6,923 nucleotides of DNA. Source: Verrucomicrobiota bacterium. GTDB lineage: Bacteria; Verrucomicrobiota; Verrucomicrobiia; Limisphaerales; DSYF01. The notes beneath the pieces are model-generated. The model worked only from the letters and a program-made list of their open reading frames with translations, was not told the DNA's origin and searched no databases. The position numbers were made by a program, and so were the translations under genes. The stretch is from NCBI GenBank assembly GCA_025457725.1, contig JALOTU010000117.1, positions 1 through 6,923 of the forward strand, read 5' to 3'. The number at the start of each line of letters is the position of its first letter. Position 1 is the first letter of the stretch. Shown here in pieces: positions 1-5,875 of this stretch.

Positions 1-2
1 CC

Positions 3-1019
3 GCCGATGTGCTGGTGCTCGAGGGCGCGGTGGAGGCAGAGCCCCATGACGGACTGGAACAGGAGGCGCTGGTGTTGCACGAAAACCAGTCGCGCCGGTT
101 TACCGCGTCCGGAATCTCCGAAATCACCGACAGCGAAAGCAAGTTCGCCCGCTTCAACCAACCGTTGTCGCTGGAAAGATTCGCACCACCTCCCAGTTAT
201 GTGCATTGGTCGTTCGATGAAACAGAGGGGGGGCGCTTCGAGTCCACTGCGGTCGGTACGGCCCAGATGGCCAATCCGGCGGAGGTGTTTGATGTCGCGC
301 CCGGGGCCCAGTCCAGGGTTCATTCCAAGGGGCATTTGAATGGGGCATTGTATTTTGATGGACGCCACCGTGCCATGGCTTCCTTTCCAGGCCTGTCGGC
401 CAACGGCCCCCGCACGGTGGCCTTCTGGGTCAAGACACCCTCCGACACGCAACTCTCGGAAGCCTATGCAATGGCCGCCTGGATTCCCTCCAACGACCAG
501 CTGCGGTTCCGGCCTGTTCACATCTGCTGGAACCGAAACCCCAGCGAGGGCGCCCTCGGGGTTTTGCGCGTGGATTATGCCCGCGGGTTCGCGCTGGGAA
601 CGACCCCATTGAGAAACGGAAGGTGGCATCATGTCGCGGTCGTCTTCGTGCCCGGCTCCGAAGCTTGCACCCCGCTGCAGGTGAAGCTCTACCTGGACGG
701 CCGGTTTGAGGGCGAGGGCCGGCCTTCACCTCCGGGGATCCGGGCGGATTCCACCAAATCGCCGGAAGATTACACCAAGGCGGTTCAGGACAACCTCTGG
801 TTGGGGTGTCGGCTGGGCAGCGACGGACCCCGCGCCGATCGCTTCCGCGGCGCGATGGACGAGTTGTTTGTGGTCGATCGCGAGCTGGTGCCTTCCGAAA
901 TCGTTCAGTTGATGACCAGGAACAGAATTGATCCCGCGCAGATTGTTGAGGACAGAAGCTCTCCCCTTGACCAGCTCTGCCTGAAGGAGCCCGGCTCCGC
1001 CGAACCCAACCGACTATGA
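3..1019 (+). CDS. FecR/LamG-domain protein, 5' end cut by window
   Basis: The frame is open to the left edge, so the first start inside the window (GTG at 9) is not the true start. The first ~60 residues (VLVLEGAVEA..., then an ENQSRRF segment) resemble the end of a FecR beta domain. From about base 198 a concanavalin A-like LamG jelly-roll follows: the opening strand YVHWSFDE, then HLNGALYFDG, TVAFWVK, GRWHHVAVVF with KLYLDG, and the closing FRGAMDELFVVDREL. A short polar tail of roughly 35 residues ends the protein. In Verrucomicrobiota and Planctomycetota, FecR+LamG proteins are usually anchored in the inner membrane by an N-terminal helix and often lie downstream of an ECF sigma factor. 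Any such helix or sigma gene lies outside the window. The stop overlaps the next start as ATGA, so coupling to the pseudopilin gene is likely. The ligand is unknown; LamG folds commonly bind glycans or proteins. Confidence 0.85.
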   Translation, partial: ADVLVLEGAVEAEPHDGLEQEALVLHENQSRRFTASGISEITDSESKFARFNQPLSLERFAPPPSYVHWSFDETEGGRFESTAVGTAQMANPAEVFDVAPGAQSRVHSKGHLNGALYFDGRHRAMASFPGLSANGPRTVAFWVKTPSDTQLSEAYAMAAWIPSNDQLRFRPVHICWNRNPSEGALGVLRVDYARGFALGTTPLRNGRWHHVAVVFVPGSEACTPLQVKLYLDGRFEGEGRPSPPGIRADSTKSPEDYTKAVQDNLWLGCRLGSDGPRADRFRGAMDELFVVDRELVPSEIVQLMTRNRIDPAQIVEDRSSPLDQLCLKEPGSAEPNRL

Positions 1020-1864
1020 AACAGGACCCCTGCCAGCCCAACGGCGTCCGCTTCGCGAGGACCGGAAGGGCGCGAGCACCGCACAACAATGCGTTCACAC
1101 TGATTGAATTGCTCGTCGTCATCGCCATCATCGCAATCCTGGCGGCGATGCTTCTTCCGGCGTTGTCCAAGGCGAAGGAGAAGGCGAAGGCGATCAGCTG
1201 CCTGAACAATGCCCGTCAACTCGGCATGGCCACCATGCTCTACGTCCTGGATTACCGGGACGCCTTTCCTTACGGGGTGAGCGTTCGCAGCGGCATGCCG
1301 GCCACCTGGGTGGACCCCACGGCGTGGCACATTGCCCTGCTCAATTATCTGGGAGGCGACACCAACCGCGGGCCTGCCGTCTTTGCCTGTCCTTCTGAAC
1401 GGCCGACCGACACCTTTCCAATGGCCAACGGGGTCATGTTCCAGGCCAGCTACCGGGCGAATGAACACGTTTTCAGATCCGTGGGGGGCGCCGCCAACGG
1501 CCCGCTCCGCACCACCCAGGTGCGGTCTCCGGCCCAAACGCTGACCGTTTTCGAGAAGCCCTACGAAAGCTGGCGTTTTTCCATGGATGCCAAGGAACTG
1601 GCAGCGGTGCGGCTCGGCTGGAACTCAACCGGCAATTCTCTGGGCTACCTGACGGCCGGCATGTCCCGGCATAGCGGCAATGGGATGGGCTTCGCCGCCG
1701 ACGGTCACAGCACCCGCCTCGATATGCCGGACTACGCGGCCGGCGCCATGCCTCCGTCCACGCTGGGGAACATAGGGGACACGCGGTCGGACCGGGGCTA
1801 CTGGCCGACTCCCAGCAATGTCGAGCTGTACCTGAGGGAAAAGAACACGACGCTGGGCTTCTAA
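1016..1864 (+). CDS. Pseudopilin, type II secretion-like, H-X9-DG family
   Basis: This 282-residue protein has a 26-residue basic leader, then a prepilin site with cleavage expected between A26 and F27. The mature start is FTLIELLVVIAIIAILAA with the conserved Glu at mature position 5 (E31), and the hydrophobic helix runs to about residue 48. The -1 residue is Ala rather than the classical Gly, which is common in this phylum. LLPALSKAKEKAK follows, then a globular domain with two cysteines (C62 in ISCLNNARQLG and one in FACPSE). H219...D229-G230 fits the H-X9-DG pseudopilin-associated motif exactly. The protein should be processed by a prepilin peptidase and sit in the inner membrane or a pilus-like fibre. 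Verrucomicrobia encode many such paralogs, often one per secreted-protein locus, so it may serve the FecR/LamG protein encoded just upstream. No Shine-Dalgarno sits at normal spacing. An AAGGAG lies 26 bases upstream, inside a small hairpin (986-998), which fits reinitiation from the upstream gene. Confidence 0.92.
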   Translation: MKQDPCQPNGVRFARTGRARAPHNNAFTLIELLVVIAIIAILAAMLLPALSKAKEKAKAISCLNNARQLGMATMLYVLDYRDAFPYGVSVRSGMPATWVDPTAWHIALLNYLGGDTNRGPAVFACPSERPTDTFPMANGVMFQASYRANEHVFRSVGGAANGPLRTTQVRSPAQTLTVFEKPYESWRFSMDAKELAAVRLGWNSTGNSLGYLTAGMSRHSGNGMGFAADGHSTRLDMPDYAAGAMPPSTLGNIGDTRSDRGYWPTPSNVELYLREKNTTLGF

Positions 1865-1985
1865 ACCGGAGTGTTGCCTCGTGCTCAACAACGGGATGCG
1901 ACAGGAGGCAGTTCCGGGCCCGCAGGGCAAACCATGATGTTCGTGCTTGGCAAACGTGCAGTGCCCGCCGGCGCGGTGGCGACCA

Positions 1986-3065
1986 ATGAACACCCCACGT
2001 CTCCCCGCTGATCCTCTAAAGGGCTTGTCCCTGCCCCGTTACGACCGGACTCAGTCCTTTGATTGGAACTGCCGGCGGAACCCGGCTCCGGCGAGAATCG
2101 AAGAACCGCCTTTGCCGGGTTCGTGGACCTATTGCGGCCTGCCTGTCCATTCACCGCTGGGTATTGCCGCCGGACCGTTGCCGAACGGCCGTTGGATACG
2201 CTACTACGCATCGCTGGGGTTCGATGTGCTGACCTACAAGACGGTTCGGAGCCGTCCGCGGACGTGTTATCCAATGCCGAACCTCCAACCGGTGACCGTC
2301 TCACCCCTGGGTCACTCCGCGGCACCAGCGGTGTCCGCCCCCGACATGCACGGCAGTTGGGCGGTTTCCTTCGGCATGCCCTCAAGACATCCCGACCTGT
2401 GGCGGGCGGATGTCGCCACCACGCGTCTGGCACTGCCCAAACACAAGCTCCTCTCCGTCTCCGTGGTCGCCACCCCTTCAGACGATTGGACGATCGAGAA
2501 CCTGGCTGAAGATTTTGCCCGGTGCGCCCGATGGGCTGTTGACGGCGGAGCGGACTGCATCGAGGCGAATTTTTCATGCCCCAATGTGACCAGCACGGAC
2601 GGCCAGCTCTATCGATCGCCGGAATCGGCGGCGCAAGTGGCTGCCGGCTTGCGTCAGGCCGTGGGACCCAAGCCGTTGCTGATCAAAATTGGCCATGTGG
2701 ACGATGAACCCTCCGCCCGGAAGCTGTGCCAGGCGCTGGCTCCGTTTGCCAGCGCGCTGGTCATGGTCAACTGCCTGTCCTCGCGCGTGGTGGACCAGCA
2801 TCAGCACCCATTGTTCGGGGGTGAGCCGCGCGGCATCGCCGGTGAAGGCATTCGGGACGCAGTGCTGACACAGGTGCGGCTTTTCGCCCGGGTCATCCAG
2901 CAACTTGGCCTGCCGCTCAAACTGGTGAGTGTTGGAGGGATTGGGAGCGCGAAGGACGTCCGGTGTCATCTCGAGGCCGGAGCCCACGCGGTTCAATTGG
3001 CCACCGCAGCCATGGTGGACCCGGGGATCGGTTTTCGGATCCGCCGCAGTCTGGCATCTCCCTGA
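1986..3065 (+). CDS. Dihydroorotate dehydrogenase-like FMN oxidoreductase
   Basis: The 359-residue protein is a DHODH-family TIM barrel. Visible elements in order: SPLGIAAGPLPNGRWI (56-71) at the start of the barrel; YKTVRS (84-89) with the FMN-contacting Lys; VSFGMPS (127-133); EANFSCPN (193-200), where N195, C198 and N200 match the substrate and base positions of class 1 enzymes (class 2 has Ser); LLIKIGH (231-237) with the second Lys; VNCLSS (261-266); SVGGIGS (315-321) and QLATAAM (337-343) at the FMN phosphate site. The Cys base and absence of an N-terminal membrane helix argue for a soluble class 1-like protein. The ~50-residue N-terminal lead-in and the CYPMPNLQP segment are not typical of housekeeping PyrD, so the substrate could be orotate or another pyrimidine-like compound. 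No pyr genes are nearby. The ATG at 1986 is preceded by GGTGG at 1975-1979; an in-frame TTG at 1947 would add 13 residues but has no ribosome site. Confidence 0.85.
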   Translation: MNTPRLPADPLKGLSLPRYDRTQSFDWNCRRNPAPARIEEPPLPGSWTYCGLPVHSPLGIAAGPLPNGRWIRYYASLGFDVLTYKTVRSRPRTCYPMPNLQPVTVSPLGHSAAPAVSAPDMHGSWAVSFGMPSRHPDLWRADVATTRLALPKHKLLSVSVVATPSDDWTIENLAEDFARCARWAVDGGADCIEANFSCPNVTSTDGQLYRSPESAAQVAAGLRQAVGPKPLLIKIGHVDDEPSARKLCQALAPFASALVMVNCLSSRVVDQHQHPLFGGEPRGIAGEGIRDAVLTQVRLFARVIQQLGLPLKLVSVGGIGSAKDVRCHLEAGAHAVQLATAAMVDPGIGFRIRRSLASP

Positions 3066-3254
3066 ACCCTTGAGCGGGGCGGGTACAACCGTTCCGGCCG
3101 CGCCACCGCTCATCGTCCAGATTTCCGGGAGAAGTGCTATTCCTATTTTGATGGCGGGGAAGCCGGCGACACCCCAGCATGGGAGTGTTCCCCCGAACGA
3201 ACGGGTTGGGCCCGTGCCCGCGAGAATCTGAAATGCACATCAAGGTATCTGGAA

Positions 3255-4367
3255 ATGAACCGTAGAGACTTTCTCAAGAGGACGACGTTGTTCCCGCTCT
3301 GTGTCGCCGCTGGCGGCGCCGGGCTCGGGAGTGTTGCCTCCGCTCTCGGCCAGCAGATCCCGGTGCCGGGATTTCAGGCGGCCGCACCCATGCAAATCGG
3401 GCTCAATGCCTACTCCTTTTCCAAGGAGCTGAACAATGTTGTCAAAGGCAGAGGCCCGGGCCTGACGCTGTTCGAGTTGCTCGACTATTGCGCCGATCCC
3501 AGCCACCGGTTTGATGCAGTGGACATCACGGCGTACTACTTCCCCAACTACTCCGCGACCGAGGCGACCGTCCCGCCGGACAGCTTTGTTGACGAATTGA
3601 GGAAACGCGCGTCGGATTTGGGCCTGCCCATCAGCGGCACGGGTGTCGGCAATTCATTCACCGGAGTGCCCTTTGACCGGGAAGGTAAGAATGGCGGGGG
3701 ATGGAGCACCGATGAGGGGGGCGACCGGGCCAAGATCGAGAAGGACATCGATCGGATCAAGGCTTGGATCGAGGTGGCCGCCCGGTTGGGGGCACCCGTG
3801 CTGCGCGTGTTCACGGGGCTGGAGCCCTCCTACCTCATGAAGGAACATATCGCCCCCGATGATCCGGCGAAGGAGGAAAAGGCCCTGAAACTCCAGGCTT
3901 GGAGAACCGAATCGTTCAAGCGGATGGTCGAAGACATCGGAGTGGTCGCCGATTACGGCAGGCAATTTGGCGTGATCATCGGCATCCAAAACCATGGCGA
4001 CTTTCTCAAGACCGCCGCCGAGACCATTGAGCTGCTCGCGGCGGTGAATTCCCGATGGACAGGCTGCATCGTGGATACCGGTTATTTTCTGACGCCCGAC
4101 CCCTACGAGGACATCGAAAAGGTCATGCCCTATGGTGTAAATTTCCAAATCAAGGAGTATGCGCGCGTGTCTCCATCGGAGTACATGGCCCCGGAGTTCC
4201 GCCCCATTCAGCTGAACCGCCTCATGGAAATCGTGCGGCGCTCGGATTACCGCGGCTATCTGCCGATCGAAACGCTGTCGGCCGGCAAGACGGAGCGCTA
4301 CGATCCCTACAAGGACATTCCCCCGTTTCTCAAACGAGTCCGCGCAGCGGTCCGGGAAACCGCCTAG
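3255..4367 (+). CDS. Tat-exported sugar phosphate isomerase/epimerase-like protein
   Basis: The 370-residue protein begins with a twin-arginine signal (MNRRDFLKR, then a hydrophobic alanine/glycine stretch to about residue 30), so a folded, probably cofactor-bearing enzyme is exported to the periplasm. The rest is a xylose-isomerase-like TIM barrel. MQIGLNAYSF (46-55) is strand 1; FDAVDITAYYFP (86-97) follows; then LGLPISGTGVGN; PVLRVFTG (181-188); GVIIGIQNHGDF (239-250); CIVDTGYF (271-278); VNFQIKEY (295-302); and GYLPIETLSAG (334-344). Candidate metal or substrate ligands are H247, D274, K300 and E339. Where many relatives have Glu before the N-H pair, this protein has Gln245, so metal binding may be altered. 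Such proteins in Verrucomicrobia and Planctomycetota belong to carbohydrate degradation sets, but the actual substrate is unknown. AAGG at 3242-3245, nine bases before the ATG, fixes the start. The 189-base gap upstream shows no clear gene. Confidence 0.88.
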   Translation: MNRRDFLKRTTLFPLCVAAGGAGLGSVASALGQQIPVPGFQAAAPMQIGLNAYSFSKELNNVVKGRGPGLTLFELLDYCADPSHRFDAVDITAYYFPNYSATEATVPPDSFVDELRKRASDLGLPISGTGVGNSFTGVPFDREGKNGGGWSTDEGGDRAKIEKDIDRIKAWIEVAARLGAPVLRVFTGLEPSYLMKEHIAPDDPAKEEKALKLQAWRTESFKRMVEDIGVVADYGRQFGVIIGIQNHGDFLKTAAETIELLAAVNSRWTGCIVDTGYFLTPDPYEDIEKVMPYGVNFQIKEYARVSPSEYMAPEFRPIQLNRLMEIVRRSDYRGYLPIETLSAGKTERYDPYKDIPPFLKRVRAAVRETA

Positions 4368-4523
4368 CCTCCACCATTCAGCAATGCGCTGATGTTGGGC
4401 GGCTCCGGGCGCCTGACGCCAGAAGAAGTGCGCGCCAGCACTCATTCGCGTTTCGGGTGCGCCGCCTGGGTCAGCTTCTGCGCGCCCGCCAGAATGCTGG
4501 CCAGAAAGCCCGGCGCCAGATTG

Positions 4524-4543
4524 GCCACGAGGATGGCTTTTTT
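4524..4543 (+). terminator. Weak rho-independent terminator candidate
   Basis: A GCCA/TGGC stem (4524-4527 with 4534-4537), extendable by one G-T pair, closes a six-base loop and is followed at once by six T residues (4538-4543). It lies about 157 bases after the epimerase-like stop, so it could end that transcript. The stem is short, which lowers confidence. Confidence 0.25.
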
Positions 4544-4620
4544 GCTCGTGCGCTGATGCGGGAGAACGCGGGCCTGCAACGCCCAGCGCTCCATCCACCA
4601 CCACAATGCCGAGCGCATCA

Positions 4621-4702
4621 ACAGGGAGGGTGGCATCAATCAGGGCGGCCTTTTCCGCTCCCTCGCCCAGGGAGCCTGCAGAGGCCACCGCGCCCTCCCT
4701 GT
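4621..4702. repeat. Nested inverted repeat / possible cruciform
   Basis: The outer arms are ACAGGGAGGG at 4621-4630 and its exact reverse complement CCCTCCCTGT at 4693-4702. Pairing resumes inward with GGTGGC (4629-4634) against GCCACC (4684-4689) after a three-base interruption. Inside lies a second perfect hairpin: GCTCCCT (4657-4663), loop CGCCC, AGGGAGC (4669-4675). No T run follows on either strand, so it is not a standard intrinsic terminator. It sits between the epimerase-like gene and the sigma cluster and could be a structured RNA 3' end or a small palindromic repeat element. Confidence 0.5.
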
Positions 4703-4863
4703 CATGCTTTGACGATCTGCCCGTGCCGCCCAGAGGCTCGAAACCAGGGCAGCTCGGGCAGGACTCTTTTCCCTGCTCGGCCGCGAGTCAACAGCGCGAA
4801 AACAAGAAAATGCGGCCTGGGGTGTAATAATTCCTGCTTTCCGCCACTAAACAGGGAAAGACA

Positions 4864-5331
4864 ATGAAAATACAACACGCCCGCAAAACCATCGAAGACC
4901 TCCTGGCCGAATCGCATCAAAAGTCGGAAAGGAAGGTTTATGCCCAACTCCTCGCCGTCCTGGGCGACCTGAGCAGACGCGATCTGTCCTTGGAACAGCT
5001 TGAACCGGTCGAGGCGGCCCTCGACCGTCTTTTCCTGGAGACGCGTGGTGTGAAGGAACTCAAGCGAAGCAGCCGACAATTCATGAAATCCGTCCGGACC
5101 AGCCTTTCGCTGGTTCCGGAAGGACACTACACTGCCTTGGGCCTCGCCTTCGGCGTTGCAGTCGGGGCATCACTCGGTTCCGCCCTGCATGGGTTCACCG
5201 GAATTTCGATGGGAACCTCGGCAACAGGTCTTGGCGTCGGCATTGGTCTGATCGCTGGCTATCTCATCGGTCTGTATTTGGACGTTGAAGCGGCGAAGCA
5301 GAACCGCGTATTGAGAACCAGCACGGAGTAG
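4864..5331 (+). CDS. Small membrane protein with twin glycine-zipper helices
   Basis: I do not recognise a named family. The 155-residue protein has a soluble, charged, helix-forming N-terminal part (1-~85, MKIQHARKTIEDLLAE..., with a heptad-like run around 42-70), then two predicted membrane helices at about 89-110 and 119-139 and a short polar tail. Both helices carry a full GxxxG ladder: G93-G97-G101-G105 in the first and G124-G128-G132-G136 in the second. The turn between them is short (residues 111-118), so this is a helical hairpin with the large N-terminal part and the tail on the same side, most likely the cytoplasm. Glycine zippers pack helices tightly or drive oligomers and pores. 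The start is supported by an AGGGAAAG just before the ATG. The gene is first in a cluster with an ECF sigma gene 52 bases downstream, so it may take part in sensing or be a target of that sigma factor. Confidence 0.8.
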   Translation: MKIQHARKTIEDLLAESHQKSERKVYAQLLAVLGDLSRRDLSLEQLEPVEAALDRLFLETRGVKELKRSSRQFMKSVRTSLSLVPEGHYTALGLAFGVAVGASLGSALHGFTGISMGTSATGLGVGIGLIAGYLIGLYLDVEAAKQNRVLRTSTE

Positions 5332-5383
5332 CGCGTGGAACGGATGTCCCGCCTGCCTCCCAAGTCAATCCGTCCTGAAGTCT

Positions 5384-5875
5384 GTGAGTGGCGACTTTTA
5401 TACCGCGTCCATCCTGCCCTATGCCGGCATCATCATCAAGATGTGCCGGGCCTATACGAATTCGCAGGAGGACTTCGAGGACTATTACCAGGAGGTATGC
5501 CTGCAGATCTGGAGGAGCCGAAACAACTTTCGCGAGCAGTCGGCATGGTCGACCTGGGTCTACCGCCTGTCGCTGAAAGTCTGCCTCACGCTGTTGAAGA
5601 AAAGCAGGCATGCCAAAGATCATTTCGCTTCGGACAGTCTTCCCGAGGAAGCCGCCGAAGAGACTCCGGCCTTTGATGATGAATCGCTCAATCAGCTATA
5701 CCACGCGATCCGGCAACTCTCAGAAATCGACCGTGGCGTGATCCTGTTGTATCTGGAAGAGAAGACCTACCAGGAAATCGCCGAGATCACCGGGACAAAC
5801 GCAAACAACATTGGGGTTCGCATTCAGCGCATCAAACAACGACTGAGGAAACTGCTCGATGGAAAAGTCAATTGA
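5384..5875 (+). CDS. ECF-type RNA polymerase sigma factor (sigma-70 family)
   Basis: The 163-residue protein has only sigma regions 2 and 4, the ECF layout. Region 2 covers about 10-75: DFEDYYQEVCLQIWRS (29-45) is the core-RNA-polymerase-binding helix and WSTWVYRLSLKVCLTLLKK (55-73) the -10 recognition part. A short acidic linker (84-101, LPEEAAEETPAFDDE) follows. Region 4 covers about 105-158, with IDRGVILLYLEEKTYQEIAE and the recognition helix around NANNIGVRIQRIKQRLRKLL. It should direct polymerase to a small regulon, probably including its own operon. The GTG at 5384 is the only in-frame start between the upstream stop and region 2, and it has a weak ribosome site. No zinc-finger anti-sigma gene adjoins; instead a membrane-protein gene overlaps its 3' end by 17 bases. 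Bases 5701-5880 count to about 50% G+C against about 66% in 2581-2760. The sequence is reminiscent of Bacteroidota ECF factors, which is an impression rather than a search result. Confidence 0.93.
   Translation: MSGDFYTASILPYAGIIIKMCRAYTNSQEDFEDYYQEVCLQIWRSRNNFREQSAWSTWVYRLSLKVCLTLLKKSRHAKDHFASDSLPEEAAEETPAFDDESLNQLYHAIRQLSEIDRGVILLYLEEKTYQEIAEITGTNANNIGVRIQRIKQRLRKLLDGKVN
5845..5849 (+). promoter_or_regulatory. Ribosome binding site inside the sigma gene
   Basis: GAGGA lies nine bases before the ATG at 5859, inside the last codons of the sigma factor gene. It fixes the start of the four-helix membrane protein and makes the 17-base gene overlap real. Translation of the two is probably coupled, keeping sigma factor and membrane partner in ratio. 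Confidence 0.65.

Larger units (their letters stand above)
4442..4740 (-). pseudogene. Possible frameshifted gene remnant, function unknown
   Basis: On the minus strand two adjoining frames read like natural protein but neither is a complete gene. Reading down from about 4705, one frame gives GSLGEGAEKAALIDATLPVD and then LGIVVVDGALGVAGP. From about 4560 a different frame gives RTSKKAILVANLAPGFLAS and ILAGAQKLTQAAHPKRE, ending at a TGA at 4442-4444. The last ~35 codons have mostly G or C in third position, as real genes of this genome do. A single frameshift near 4560-4580 would join them. I see no start codon with a ribosome site and cannot assign a family; VANLAP alone is not enough. The alternative is chance open frames in G+C-rich DNA, which is common here because other shadow frames are also long. 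Low confidence. Confidence 0.2.
4368..4863. other. Gene-poor intergenic stretch (496 bases)
   Basis: No intact plus-strand gene with a convincing protein sequence is visible. Plus-strand frames here are rich in Arg, Pro and Gln and carry no recognisable domain. The stretch contains a short hairpin with a T run (4524-4543), a nested inverted repeat (4621-4702), a small GCCAG/CTGGC hairpin (4488-4501), and minus-strand reading frames that look like decayed coding sequence (listed separately). The promoter for the downstream three-gene cluster should lie in the last ~120 bases. Confidence 0.6.

Noticed and set aside
430..1209. A 259-residue minus-strand open frame over the LamG and pseudopilin genes
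   Set aside because: It is antisense to two genes with recognisable domains and has low-complexity Arg/Pro composition.
3188..3206. ACGGG/CCCGT small hairpin in the gap before the epimerase-like gene as a terminator
   Set aside because: Five base pairs with no T run; such hairpins are expected by chance in this base composition.
1869..3340. GAGTGTTGCCTC occurs after the pseudopilin gene and again inside the epimerase-like gene
   Set aside because: A single 12-base repeat pair is close to chance expectation in 7 kb, with one copy inside coding sequence.
3654..4688. A 344-residue open frame on the minus strand across the epimerase-like gene
   Set aside because: Most of it is antisense to a clear plus-strand gene and its composition (His, Gly, Arg, Pro rich) is typical of a shadow frame in G+C-rich DNA. 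Only the part beyond 4442 is kept, as a possible remnant.
4825..4830. TAATAA as a -10 box for the sigma cluster
   Set aside because: No acceptable -35 box lies 16-18 bases upstream, and an ECF-controlled promoter would look different; the promoter remains unassigned.
4055..4867. A 270-residue plus-strand open frame running from the epimerase-like gene through the gap
   Set aside because: It starts inside the epimerase-like gene in another frame, is rich in Arg, Pro and Gln, and shows no domain.
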